A stretch of 42,629 bases of DNA, taken from positions 1 to 42,629 of the forward strand of contig QHBP01000299.1 of assembly GCA_003244175.1 (NCBI GenBank). Direction: 5' to 3'. Within the stretch, counting starts at the first letter, position 1. Each line of letters opens with the position of its first letter. Below the pieces are notes generated by a model. That model saw only the letters and a program-made list of their open reading frames with translations, was not told the origin of the DNA and did no database searches. The position numbers and the translations under genes were made by a program. This DNA comes from Chloroflexota bacterium. GTDB taxonomy: Bacteria > Chloroflexota > UBA5177. This document shows positions 1 through 7,889 of the stretch, one piece after another.

Positions 1-531
1 GCTGTGAGCTCGCCCGTCAGAATCCGCACGAACGCAAAGCTCGGCCGCATTCTGACAAGCTCACGGGGCATGACGCTTTACTACTTCAAGGTGGATCGTC
101 GCGGGGGCTCCGCGTGCACCGGGCCATGCTCTCACACGTGGAGGCCCCTGGTGGCCAGCCGCTCCTCCGTTGCTGCGAAGAACGACTTGCGTGGACGACT
201 GAGCGTCATCAGGCGTTCCGACGGACGTCGCCAGGTCACGTATCGAGGATGGCCGCTGTACACGTTCATCGGCGACCGAAAGCCAGGTGATGCGTTTGGG
301 CGGGGCATCCTGGGCCAATGGTTCGTTGCCACCCCCTCGTTGGCCGCTAGAACGCGCCATACTCCTCCGGTTGCCTCTCCAAAGCCGGCGCCGGCTCCAA
401 CCCGTATGTCTCCGACATATCCACCTCCAGCGAGCACTCCGCCCCCGGTGAACTGTATCCCTGGCAACAACGGCGGGGACATGGATGGAGACAACAATTC
501 CGAGCCCTCTGACGGCGACGGATGTCAATAG
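1..531 (+). CDS. Secreted repeat protein, Lipoprotein_15 (COG4315) type, 5' end outside window
   Basis: The frame is open to the left edge, so the true start and any signal peptide lie outside; a GTG at 4 is only the first in-window start codon. Two copies of the family motif are visible: LGRILTSSRGMTLYYF followed by C-x3-C and a W (about residues 13-47), then GWPLYTFIGDRKPGDAFGRG and W-F-V (about residues 82-108). These match the COG4315/PF03640 secreted repeat, whose biochemical role is not established. A Pro/Thr/Ser-rich stretch follows (about 115-148), then an Asp/Asn/Gly-rich acidic tail ending in Cys-Gln. An extracytoplasmic, probably cell-surface location is inferred from family and composition. 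A hairpin sits 9 nt after the stop. Confidence 0.8.
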   Translation, partial: AVSSPVRIRTNAKLGRILTSSRGMTLYYFKVDRRGGSACTGPCSHTWRPLVASRSSVAAKNDLRGRLSVIRRSDGRRQVTYRGWPLYTFIGDRKPGDAFGRGILGQWFVATPSLAARTRHTPPVASPKPAPAPTRMSPTYPPPASTPPPVNCIPGNNGGDMDGDNNSEPSDGDGCQ

Positions 532-539
532 CTAGGTGG

Positions 540-567
540 ATGCCTTCGCCCACCGTGGCGGAGGCAT
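540..567 (+). terminator. Hairpin after the secreted repeat gene
   Basis: An 11-bp stem (540-550 with 557-567, one G-T wobble) closes a 6-nt loop, starting 9 nt after the stop codon at 531. There is no clear T-run after it, so intrinsic termination is plausible but not certain. Confidence 0.45.
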
Positions 568-617
568 TCCCCAACGCACGTCACCTTTAGTCTGCCGCAG
601 CGCAAAAGGTCGGGAGA

Positions 618-646
618 GGACGGACGGGGCCTGCACCCGTCCGTCC
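618..646. terminator. Perfect 11-bp hairpin between convergent genes
   Basis: GGACGGACGGG (618-628) and CCCGTCCGTCC (636-646) form a perfect 11-bp stem with a 7-nt loop. It lies between the end of the plus-strand gene (531) and the end of the minus-strand small HTH gene (684). This position suits a bidirectional terminator. Downstream T-runs are short in both directions (CCCTTTC on plus, CCTTTTG on minus). Confidence 0.5.
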
Positions 647-683
647 CCTCCCTTTCACGCCGTCCTGGACTGAGAGCCCTGGT

Positions 684-905
684 CTAGGAGGCGGCGGACT
701 CTCGTTCCGGAGGTGAACTGTCCCGCATCTCTTGTTGTATGCGCTGAATCCACGACTTACTGGCCCCAAGCTGGCGCGCGATCATGGGCGAGGGCACTCC
801 CCTTCCCAGTAGGCGCTTGGCTATTTCGCGCTTCTCTTGCCATGCCGCCGCGTCTCGTGGTCCACCTGCTTTACCCATCTCGTTGACCTTCCCCTTGTTC
901 GTCAT
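684..905 (-). CDS. Small helix-turn-helix protein (73 aa)
   Basis: A short basic protein. Residues about 26-60 read as a helix-turn-helix of the Hin/resolvase C-terminal or HTH_23 type: EIAKRLLGRGVPSPMIARQL, then GASKSWIQRIQQEM as the likely recognition helix. It has no other domain, so a small DNA-binding regulator or an orphan fragment of a recombinase/transposase HTH are both possible. The ATG at 905 has a weak ribosome site; an in-frame ATG at 878 has AAGG about 8 nt upstream and may be the real start. It is isolated, convergent with the upstream gene across a strong hairpin, and followed on its 5' side by a gene-poor stretch. The target is unknown. Confidence 0.5.
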   Translation of the reverse strand: MTNKGKVNEMGKAGGPRDAAAWQEKREIAKRLLGRGVPSPMIARQLGASKSWIQRIQQEMRDSSPPERESAAS

Positions 906-1360
906 GTTGTCGCTTCACGCTCGGAATCGTTTCCGCCCGACGCACGACATTATGGTGCCGGCGCTGTGCCTCTGCGATCTCATCGGTACCTCGAGCCGCC
1001 TGATCCTTCCCTCATATTTACAACGCGGCGGTGACCGTGATCTTGCGCTTTTTGCCTGGAATTTCATGCACGACACACTACCGACGGCCAACGCGCCGGG
1101 AGATCCACGCGTCTCTTGTATTACGTGTAGGCGCGGATATCAGATCAGAGAGACACCCGGAACTCGGCGTTGTCGCGCGTGCCGGTCCGTGAGGAAGCCG
1201 GCGGCGTTGGCCCGCCGGTATCAATCGTCGACCGGCTCGCTCTTACTTGTTGTGGCCCTTGCGCCGCTCCGACTTCACCCGGACGTCTTCGAGCCCAGAG
1301 CACTGCCGGCACTTGCAAATTGGCAGGGCCGAGGGCTTTGGCAAAGCGTGAAAACAGCGA
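906..1360. other. 455-bp gap with a possible small zinc-ribbon reading frame
   Basis: No confident gene. The only coding-like signal is on the plus strand from an ATG at 1066 to a stop at 1425. It has a C-x2-C ... C-x2-C arrangement (CITCRRGYQIRETPG then CRACR, about residues 18-39) followed by a basic segment, the look of a small zinc ribbon. The second half reads as non-coding, and the frame would overlap the 3' end of the minus-strand gene by about 65 bp. It may be the remnant of a zinc-finger gene. No promoter or RNA gene was recognised. Confidence 0.25.
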
Positions 1361-2158
1361 TTAGCCTAAGACCTTCGTCGACGACGAGCAGCGCGACCGT
1401 TCAACGAGGTACGCGGGTCCTCTGATGCCGCGCATCCTCGTCACGCCACTTCCCCTGGCTCCCCGTTTGTCTACGGCCACGGTCAGTAACGGTCCCAGGT
1501 AAACGCTCGTGTCGCTCATGAGGAGAGCAGGGTTACCCTGAACCGCGCGCACCTCGATGCGAAACCCATTTGGTGTGCCGCGGTAGCACGTGTATGACCA
1601 GCGGATAAGCCAGGACTGTGACAGGGAGAGCCAGGGTGCGGACAGTGGCAGAGGGGCAATGCCGTCTCCATATTCGCTTCCGTCCAGGGAGACATCGAGT
1701 TGGGTTCTGGCTGGGTGTCCCAAGGGACAGAAGGTTTTCAGGCTTGGGTATATGCCGTTCAACGCTACCCACGCCTCCTTCATCTTCGCGTAGTAGTTCT
1801 GCATGGCGCCGGCACCTCTGGCATCGATCGCCTCCGCCGCAACGCCGAGGGCCGTCTTTATCCCTGCATCCGCTTTTCTGGCGTAGTAGTGATGGGAGCT
1901 GACGTACGTTGTGTCGATGCGACTTAGCTGGAATAGGAACTGGGCGCGCTCCTTTTGGAACTGAGGGGTCGGCAGCTTGCCGATACCCTGAAAGAACTTT
2001 GCGGTTGCCTGACCCAAGGACCACATCTGGCTTTGATAGCCGCAGTCATTGAAGTAATGAGCGGCGGGCGCCGCGAGCCCCGGTACAGGGGTGCTGATGG
2101 GTGAAAGTGCCGCCGTCAAAATGCAGACCGCTAATGCGCGAGAAAGTACTCTGTTCAA
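1361..2158 (-). CDS. Exported protein of unknown function
   Basis: I do not recognise the family. The frame opens with a TTG at 2185, but a second TTG at 2158 has an AGGA ribosome site about 6 nt upstream. It gives a clean signal peptide (MNRVLSRALAVCILTAALSP, then an Ala-rich region ending near GLAAPAA), so I chose 2158 (265 aa). The mature part starts with a helical region rich in Gln, Lys and Ala (about residues 30-130). It ends in a beta-rich segment with two Cys and several Trp: SWLIRWSYTCYRG near residue 180, and a second Cys near the C-terminus. It lies 46 nt after the next exported protein on the same strand and probably shares its transcript. Extracytoplasmic location is an inference. 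Confidence 0.7.
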   Translation of the reverse strand: MNRVLSRALAVCILTAALSPISTPVPGLAAPAAHYFNDCGYQSQMWSLGQATAKFFQGIGKLPTPQFQKERAQFLFQLSRIDTTYVSSHHYYARKADAGIKTALGVAAEAIDARGAGAMQNYYAKMKEAWVALNGIYPSLKTFCPLGHPARTQLDVSLDGSEYGDGIAPLPLSAPWLSLSQSWLIRWSYTCYRGTPNGFRIEVRAVQGNPALLMSDTSVYLGPLLTVAVDKRGARGSGVTRMRGIRGPAYLVERSRCSSSTKVLG

Positions 2159-2204
2159 AAAATATCCTGCTGGTGGAAGTGTCAAAGGTTGTCGGCAGAG
2201 AACG

Positions 2205-3557
2205 TTATAACGTCACCACAAAGTCGGCGCTTCCCTGCGCTACCTCTACACCTAGCTGGCAGCTCACGGTAGCAGTCCCACCACTGGCAAAGGTCTGTTG
2301 AAGAAATCCGAATCCCACCAGACCCGATGAGTCCGCCGTCTTCGGAGACGTATCCAAGGATGACGGCTGGTTGCCGTTCGTGTACGTGACCTGAGGGGTG
2401 CAGACGGCACCGGGTAGGGTCCGCGCGAATATCGTGACTTGGGTGTTGAAGGTTTGAACCGGGGGTTGGACGCACACGTCCACATACAGGCCGTTGTTGC
2501 CCGTTCGCGGAGGCAAAGGGCACGAGGGCGTGGGAGGCGGTGCGCCCGCGCGGAACGGACACGGGTCGCCGAGCACATAGCACTGAAGTCCCACGGCGGT
2601 AGCGGTGGGACCGGCCGTTCCGGGAGCCGCAATGGTGTACGTCGTCGTCGTCCGCAGGTTCTGCCCTTTGTAGTTACATGCAACTACCGAGGTCCCGACA
2701 CCCGGTGTCTGCCCTGCCGTGAAAGGATAGATAACAAGGCCATCCGCAAGTGCCACCTGCGACCCTCCGTTGAAGTCGGTGGGGGTGCCCTCCGGATCGA
2801 TGTCGCTCGCTGTACACGTTGCGCCCGGTATTGTCTGTGCGTACAGTGTCGCGCCACCACCAGGTGATACGGGATTCGGATCAACACAGGCTCTTAGCGT
2901 GAAGGCTGTGGGCACGCCTGGATTTGGTTGTGGGGTCCCGGTTCCGGCCACGACGGGAACCGCGGTTCCGGTCGCGGCCGGAGTGCCGGCGGCTGTTGGA
3001 GCTGTTGAGGTGGGGGAAATGACGTTCGCCAGGCTCTCGACGCCTTCGGCCGGCCATACCGCTTTCAAGTCGAGACCGGCAGGGCCGACGGCGGAGGATA
3101 AAACCTCCAGAGTTAGTTGCGCGGTTCCCGTGTTGGGATCGGGAAAGAGCGTAATGGACGAACCTTGAGAGGGAAACGAGGGCTGAATGGCGGTGAGTGC
3201 GGCAACACCGGGATTGGCGCCCAGCGCGAGGAGGTCGATCGGCTCGTTGAGGGCGAAGCAGACAAAGCGCGAGTTGAGGTTGACGCTGTACATCATCGTG
3301 CCTTCGGGTCCGGCGGACGGAGCGCCAACATCGAGTGTCTTTGTTGGAAAGATGAGTCCACGGGTGGGGGTGGGCGACACGGGGCACGCGCCGACCGCAT
3401 TATATGGCGGGAAGAGACATGTGCCGCTACCGGCCGTTGAGGGTATCGGGGTGGTTGTGGAGGTAGCGGTGGATGGGGTTTGAGCCGAGGTTGGTCTGCC
3501 GAGTCCGGGGAGTGCTGCCGCCAACACGAGCAGCGGAACGATCGCGAATCGCTTCAT
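2205..3557 (-). CDS. Secreted protein with two Ig-like repeats and Thr/Pro-rich linkers (450 aa)
   Basis: The N-terminus (MKRFAIVPLLVLAAALPGLG ... TSAQ) is a signal peptide with a likely cleavage after residue 26. A Thr/Ser/Pro-rich segment, a domain with Cys47, Cys58 and Cys100 (about 45-175), and a second Thr/Ala/Pro linker (182-217) follow. Two homologous beta-rich repeats then occupy about 218-308 and 357-450. Each repeat has three cysteines with nearly the same spacing (C224/C248/C294 and C362/C386/C433) and a shared (I/L)PGA(T/V)CT motif, which supports an internal duplication. The linkers resemble those of extracellular Chloroflexota proteins. Function is unknown; a surface or secreted structural/adhesion role is only a guess. 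It is separated from ddl by 85 nt. Confidence 0.8.
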   Translation of the reverse strand: MKRFAIVPLLVLAAALPGLGRPTSAQTPSTATSTTTPIPSTAGSGTCLFPPYNAVGACPVSPTPTRGLIFPTKTLDVGAPSAGPEGTMMYSVNLNSRFVCFALNEPIDLLALGANPGVAALTAIQPSFPSQGSSITLFPDPNTGTAQLTLEVLSSAVGPAGLDLKAVWPAEGVESLANVISPTSTAPTAAGTPAATGTAVPVVAGTGTPQPNPGVPTAFTLRACVDPNPVSPGGGATLYAQTIPGATCTASDIDPEGTPTDFNGGSQVALADGLVIYPFTAGQTPGVGTSVVACNYKGQNLRTTTTYTIAAPGTAGPTATAVGLQCYVLGDPCPFRAGAPPPTPSCPLPPRTGNNGLYVDVCVQPPVQTFNTQVTIFARTLPGAVCTPQVTYTNGNQPSSLDTSPKTADSSGLVGFGFLQQTFASGGTATVSCQLGVEVAQGSADFVVTL

Positions 3558-3642
3558 ATGGACGTCGGTGTTAGCTCCTTCTCATTACTCTTCTCGGGAT
3601 AGTAGCACGGTGGCTTACATGCGTCGAGCGCGGAGGACCGGT

Positions 3643-4746
3643 CTATCGCTGGGTCGACCGGTTAGCTCGATCGTCAAATCGTTGCATGCCGTACTGGATC
3701 AGCCGGTCTACGAGCTCCCCGTACGAGACGCCGCTGGCCTCCCACAGCTTTGGATACATGCTGGTCGCCGTGAAGCCCGGAATCGTATTGATCTCGTTGA
3801 CCAATACCGCTCCGTCCACCCGGCGTATGAAAAAGTCGACTCGCGCCAGGCCTGCCGCGTCTACCGCCTCAAAAGCACGGCGGGCGAAGTCGCCGACGGT
3901 GTCGGTTTGGTCCCGGGTCAGCTGCGCGGGGATCCGCAGATCGGACAAGCCATCGGTGTATTTCGCTTCATAGTCATAGAACTCACGATGGGATATGACT
4001 TCGCCGGCCACGGACACGAGAGGATCGTCGTTTCCCATGACGCTGCATTCGACCTCCCGAGCGTCGATGCCTTGTTCCACGATGATGCGAGTGTCGAAGC
4101 GAGCGGCAAGGTCGATAGCGGCTTCCAGATCGGTACGCTCGTGCGCTTTAGATATGCCGACGCTCGACCCCAGATTGCAAGGCTTGACGAACACCGGGTA
4201 GTCCATGTTGGTCTCGATCTCGTAGAGCGTCTCGTTGCGGACGCGTTCCCAACGGGAGCGCTTTATCAGACGATAGGCCGCCTGCGGAAGCCCCGCTCCA
4301 GCCAGAAGGCCTTTCATAGTCACCTTATCCATGCTCACGGCCGACCCGAGCACTCCAGACCCCACGTAGGGCAGTCCCGTGATATCGAGAAGGCCCTGAA
4401 CCGTACCGTCTTCTCCGCGCGGCCCGTGCAGCAAAGGAAACACGATGTCGATCGGTGCATCCTCGCTCCGATCCCCGTTCTGGGCAGCGACGGCAGTGAT
4501 GCTTTGATGGGCAAGATCGGGCATGACTTCGATGGTATCCGGCAGCTGCGGAGTCACTTCCTGTCGGAGCAAGCGCTCCGGGGACGTCGACATGAGCCAG
4601 CGTCCCTGCCGCGTGATGCCAATGCCTACCACATCATATTTCTCGCGGTCGAGCGCCGCGAGCACCGAGGCCGCTGATGCCAGCGAAACCTCATGCTCGC
4701 CCGATTGACCGCCAAAGAGGAGAGCTACACGGAGCTTTCGACTCAT
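3643..4746 (-). CDS. ddl: D-alanine--D-alanine ligase
   Basis: An ATP-grasp ligase that joins two D-Ala to make the D-Ala-D-Ala end of the peptidoglycan precursor (cytoplasm, EC 6.3.2.4). The 367-residue protein has the full family layout: N-terminal LRVALLFGGQSGEHEVSL, FPLLHGPRGEDGTVQG, the YVGSGVLGSAVSMDK segment, VFVKPCNLGSSVGI and the C-terminal VNEINTIPGFTATSMYP metal/substrate motif. The Tyr of EFYDYEAKY is the residue typical of D-Ala-D-Ala rather than D-Ala-D-lactate enzymes. The frame extends about 190 codons further upstream, but that part is out-of-frame sequence of the asparaginase gene. The ATG at 4746 overlaps the asparaginase stop by 4 nt (ATGA) and gives the conserved N-terminus, so translational coupling is likely. 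Confidence 0.96.
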   Translation of the reverse strand: MSRKLRVALLFGGQSGEHEVSLASAASVLAALDREKYDVVGIGITRQGRWLMSTSPERLLRQEVTPQLPDTIEVMPDLAHQSITAVAAQNGDRSEDAPIDIVFPLLHGPRGEDGTVQGLLDITGLPYVGSGVLGSAVSMDKVTMKGLLAGAGLPQAAYRLIKRSRWERVRNETLYEIETNMDYPVFVKPCNLGSSVGISKAHERTDLEAAIDLAARFDTRIIVEQGIDAREVECSVMGNDDPLVSVAGEVISHREFYDYEAKYTDGLSDLRIPAQLTRDQTDTVGDFARRAFEAVDAAGLARVDFFIRRVDGAVLVNEINTIPGFTATSMYPKLWEASGVSYGELVDRLIQYGMQRFDDRANRSTQR

Positions 4747-5804
4747 GATGTCTCGATGTCGAAGAGGGGCTCGATGTGGCCCACGAGTTCGCCTTGCAGG
4801 TCGTGGAGAAGAGGACGGGCGTGCCGGTGCAGAGTCACGAACTCTGTGTCCGAGATGAGGTCGAGCCGGCGCAGGATGCGCAGCGACACCGGCGGCACCG
4901 CCCTGGAGGCGCCGTCCGCGATCTTGATCGCCACTCCCAGGCATCGACGCGGCAGACCAATTCCCTGGAAACCGTCCGCACCTCCCTTTGCGACCACGCG
5001 CTTCGCTCCGGCCAACATGAGGTGACTGTCGAACGACTCCCGCCCTCCGACCATCTCCGGGTGGTTGGTCATAGCGCACACAACCGCGCGAGCTGCCTGC
5101 GCCAGATTCGCCTCCATGTCCGTCGGTTCCGCAAGCCGCGCAAATGCTCGGGCGGCATGGTTCACGGGCAGGCGCAGAGTCGGCACCGCGCAATTGTCGA
5201 CAGCGTATTCGATGCGCTCCTCGGGGACACCGGAGAAAGACGACAGGATGCCCCGAATCAAGCGCTGCAGAGGGTGGTGGGGCGACCCGTAGGCGCGAAT
5301 GTTCCAGTGATTGGCCAGGCAAGCGAGGAGCATTCCCGTATGCGCTCCGCTGCAGTTGTTGTAGACGGGTCCGGGTCCGGCATGGCTCGCTACCAGAGCG
5401 GCGGCGCTCTCTTGATCGATGGGCGGATGCACCCCGCAGCGCAGATCATCTTCGTGCAGCCCCGCCTTGGTGAGGACCGAGCTCACGGCCTCGACATGGC
5501 GCGGCTCGCCCGCATGAGACGCGCATAGCACCGCAAGCTCGCGTTCCGTCACGCCGAACCGATCCAGGGCGCCGCTGAGGATGGCGGGCATCACTTGAAA
5601 AGGTTTGGCCGCGGATCGAAGAAAGACTGACTGAGCGCTGTCCCCCAAGCTCAGCACCTCCGCGCCGTCGCAAGCGCTCACGGATGCCACCCCTCGGTGC
5701 ACGCTTCCGACGAACGCGCCCCGCACGACGGCGGCCAGAGGAACATCTCCGGAGAATGCGTCCTCGGAAACGTGAAGGCGAGCGATTACAACAGTCGTCG
5801 ACAT
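4743..5804 (-). CDS. Asparaginase II family protein (AnsA-like, PF06089)
   Basis: A 353-residue protein of the bacterial asparaginase II family, which is unrelated to the classical EcA-II or plant-type enzymes. Recognisable blocks are the N-terminal VVRGAFVGSVHRG, FLRSAAKPFQVMPAI, LAVLCASHAGEPRHVEAV, VYNNCSGAHTGMLLAC, YAVDNCAVPTLRLPV, MTNHPEMVGG and AKGGADGFQGIG. Conversion of L-Asn to L-Asp and ammonia in the cytoplasm is the family annotation; substrate was not proven here. The frame opens with GTG at 5810, but the ATG at 5804 has AAGG about 6 nt before it and is preferred. The gene overlaps ddl by 4 nt and starts 60 nt after the sugar-kinase gene, so it is probably in one transcript with both. 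Confidence 0.9.
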   Translation of the reverse strand: MSTTVVIARLHVSEDAFSGDVPLAAVVRGAFVGSVHRGVASVSACDGAEVLSLGDSAQSVFLRSAAKPFQVMPAILSGALDRFGVTERELAVLCASHAGEPRHVEAVSSVLTKAGLHEDDLRCGVHPPIDQESAAALVASHAGPGPVYNNCSGAHTGMLLACLANHWNIRAYGSPHHPLQRLIRGILSSFSGVPEERIEYAVDNCAVPTLRLPVNHAARAFARLAEPTDMEANLAQAARAVVCAMTNHPEMVGGRESFDSHLMLAGAKRVVAKGGADGFQGIGLPRRCLGVAIKIADGASRAVPPVSLRILRRLDLISDTEFVTLHRHARPLLHDLQGELVGHIEPLFDIETS

Positions 5805-5863
5805 GTTCACCCTTCGTGCGTCGGAGGCCCATTATGGAAGCGCCGGTTGTAGAGAGACAACAG

Positions 5864-6913
5864 CTACGCGGGAGCCGCCAGGTGAGTCCTGCTCATCGCG
5901 GCCGCAAGATCTTGCCTCGTCAAGGCGGCCGCGCCAAGGCGGCGCACGATCTCGCCTCCGGCTACGTTGCCCAGGTACGCCGCAAGCCGCATGGGTGCGC
6001 CGCTGGCTATCGCCAGCGTAAAGACCGCGGCGACGGTATCGCCGGCTCCCGTCGGGTCGACGACCTCGGAGTCATCCGTGATGGAGATGGGGAGGATATA
6101 GGGTTCTCGGTCGCGCTCGAAGAGCGCGATGCCCTCGCTGCCCCGGGTGATCAGAACGCCACGGGCGTCCATGGTCCGAAGCAGCTCCTCGCCGGCGTCT
6201 CGCAAATCGGCATCGTCCATGATCCGCACGCCCAAAGTCAATTCCGCTTCGGGCTGATTGGGCGTCGCGGCGGTGACTCCTCTAAAGCGCAGGAGGTCCC
6301 CATGCGCGTCCACAGTCACGGTCAACCCCTTGCGGCGAGCGACAGGTAGACAGCCCTCGAGTACCTCTGGAGAGATCACTCCGTTCTCGTAGTCGGAGAT
6401 CAGCAGGCTGTCGACGTGGCAAAGCGCGCTACGCAGCGCATCTATCATGCGGTCACGAATCCCGCCGTCGACGGTACTGGGATCGATGCGGTCGATACGG
6501 ACCACTTGTTGCTGAACCTCCTGCGTTCCTTTTGCAATCACGCGGGTCTTCGTCGATGTCGGCCTCCCCGGATCGACGACCATGCCGGCCGTGGAGATGC
6601 CCGCCCCATCGAGAGCATTGCGCAACCTTCTTCCCATCTCGTCGTCACCGATGACTCCCACGACTTGCGCAGCGGCACCCAACGTAGAGATGTTGTACGC
6701 GGTGTTCGTGGCGCCGCCTGGACGCACGAAGCTTTCGGCGAAGTGCAGAATGAGCACTGGAGCTTCACGCGAGATGCGGGCCGGACGGCCCATGACGTAC
6801 TCGTCTGCGACCATGTCCCCAAGCACGAGGACCTTACGGTCGGCAAATCGATCCAGAAGTCCTGGCTCGGATTGGCTGTGCGAGGGTGGAGTCTCGAGGT
6901 CGCTTTGGGTCAT
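5864..6913 (-). CDS. PfkB-family sugar kinase, HldE/RfaE N-domain-like
   Basis: A 349-residue carbohydrate kinase. The segment GDMVADEYVMGRPARISREA corresponds to the G-D-x-M-x-D-x-Y ... RISPEAPV signature of the heptose-7-phosphate kinase half of HldE. PGGATNTAYNISTLGA and the C-terminal VDPTGAGDTVAAVFTLAI (anion hole and catalytic Asp) complete the PfkB fold. The HldE cytidylyl/adenylyltransferase half is absent, as in split HldA/HldC systems. Phosphorylation of D-glycero-D-manno-heptose 7-phosphate at C1 is likely but not certain; another phosphosugar is possible. The frame runs 20 codons further upstream, but the ATG at 6913 lies 1 nt after the lipoprotein stop and removes a non-homologous N-terminus. 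Heptose-pathway genes also occur at 25.9-28.4 kb. Confidence 0.85.
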   Translation of the reverse strand: MTQSDLETPPSHSQSEPGLLDRFADRKVLVLGDMVADEYVMGRPARISREAPVLILHFAESFVRPGGATNTAYNISTLGAAAQVVGVIGDDEMGRRLRNALDGAGISTAGMVVDPGRPTSTKTRVIAKGTQEVQQQVVRIDRIDPSTVDGGIRDRMIDALRSALCHVDSLLISDYENGVISPEVLEGCLPVARRKGLTVTVDAHGDLLRFRGVTAATPNQPEAELTLGVRIMDDADLRDAGEELLRTMDARGVLITRGSEGIALFERDREPYILPISITDDSEVVDPTGAGDTVAAVFTLAIASGAPMRLAAYLGNVAGGEIVRRLGAAALTRQDLAAAMSRTHLAAPA

Positions 6914-6914
6914 G

Positions 6915-7823
6915 TCAGCCTCCCAGGACACCGAAGAACACGTGGATGGTCGACGCACCGTATTGGATGACACACACGCGCTGACCCGAGGACGCGGAAA
7001 TCGTGAAGGATGTCGAGCCAGGGAGCTGCGATCCGCTCACGGTCCAGCCGGCCCTCGGGAGGTGAGTGCTGTAATAGCCGGCGACGGTGGCCGGAGCAAC
7101 GTCCGGACGGCTGTTGCTCACGACCTCAGAGCCGCTCACGCTGCGACCGGCCGCGCTGAAAACGACGGGAGTCGGATTGCCATAGAAGAATGGAGGGGCC
7201 AGGAGCTCCGGTGGTACTGATTGCGCTGCCGGCGCCACCGTCGGCTGGGTGTTGCCCACCTGAATGTTCCACGCATCGTTGTCGCGCAGCAGTCGCCTTC
7301 CGTCCTCCGCGAATAAGGCAACGCTGTAGTGATACTCCCCGGGGACGGAGGGTGCATCTCCGCTGCCTCGCCATGTGCCGTTCGAAACAAGCGACAGTTT
7401 ATACGCGATCGGCGGCGGAGCAGTCGGTAACCCCGACCCGATCGACATCTGCACCGCGCGCACCTGTCCGGTGGTTGAGACACCGAGTGTAAGGAGTCCG
7501 CCGGGAGCGACGACCGCGGGATGCACAGAGACTGACAGAAGCTGGGCAGGAGTACGCGCCGCAGGGGCGACCGTGGGACTGATCGGCCTCGTTGTGGCCG
7601 TCTTCACAGGCGTTGGCGACGGGGTTGCACTGAGCGCGGCCGTGGCGCTGGGACCGAGCGTTGGCTGCTGAGTTACCACGACTGGCGGCGTGAGCGTGGC
7701 AGAGGCGCGGGCGGTCGCAGGCTTCGGCGGTGTTGGCGTCGCCTTCCCCCCACCGCTGCCGCAGCCGGACAGTCCTGCCAAGGCCAAGCACGACAACGGG
7801 AGTCGCAGCCCGCGAGTCGTCAT
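6915..7823 (-). CDS. Lipoprotein with Thr/Pro-rich stalk
   Basis: A 302-residue protein of unknown function. The N-terminus carries a lipoprotein signal peptide with lipobox LSGC, the lipidated residue being Cys21, followed by a Gly/Ser spacer. Residues about 27-92 form a Thr/Pro/Ala-rich stalk. A beta-rich domain (about 95-190) contains VSVHPAVVAPGGLLTLGVST and WRGSGDAPSVPGEYHYSV, resembling an Ig-like or filamin-type fold. A second small domain near the C-terminus (about 225-302) has YYSTHLPRAGWTVSGSQLPG and resembles short membrane-anchored domains seen in other Chloroflexota lipoproteins. Its stop lies 1 nt before the sugar kinase start, and its start is 66 nt after ftcD. Location on the outer face of the cytoplasmic membrane is inferred. 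Confidence 0.8.
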   Translation of the reverse strand: MTTRGLRLPLSCLALAGLSGCGSGGGKATPTPPKPATARASATLTPPVVVTQQPTLGPSATAALSATPSPTPVKTATTRPISPTVAPAARTPAQLLSVSVHPAVVAPGGLLTLGVSTTGQVRAVQMSIGSGLPTAPPPIAYKLSLVSNGTWRGSGDAPSVPGEYHYSVALFAEDGRRLLRDNDAWNIQVGNTQPTVAPAAQSVPPELLAPPFFYGNPTPVVFSAAGRSVSGSEVVSNSRPDVAPATVAGYYSTHLPRAGWTVSGSQLPGSTSFTISASSGQRVCVIQYGASTIHVFFGVLGG

Positions 7824-7889
7824 ACCCCTCTCAAAAAGCCACGTTAGGCTATCAACCGTTCCCAGCCCACGACCGGAAAAATCGACAGC

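Noticed and set aside
3568-4677. Open frame of 369 codons on the plus strand
   Set aside because: Antisense to ddl, which has every family motif. The plus frame shows no domain and reflects GC-rich codon bias.
4747-5322. N-terminal extension of the ddl frame
   Set aside because: Out-of-frame sequence of the asparaginase gene; the conserved Ddl N-terminus begins at the ATG at 4746.
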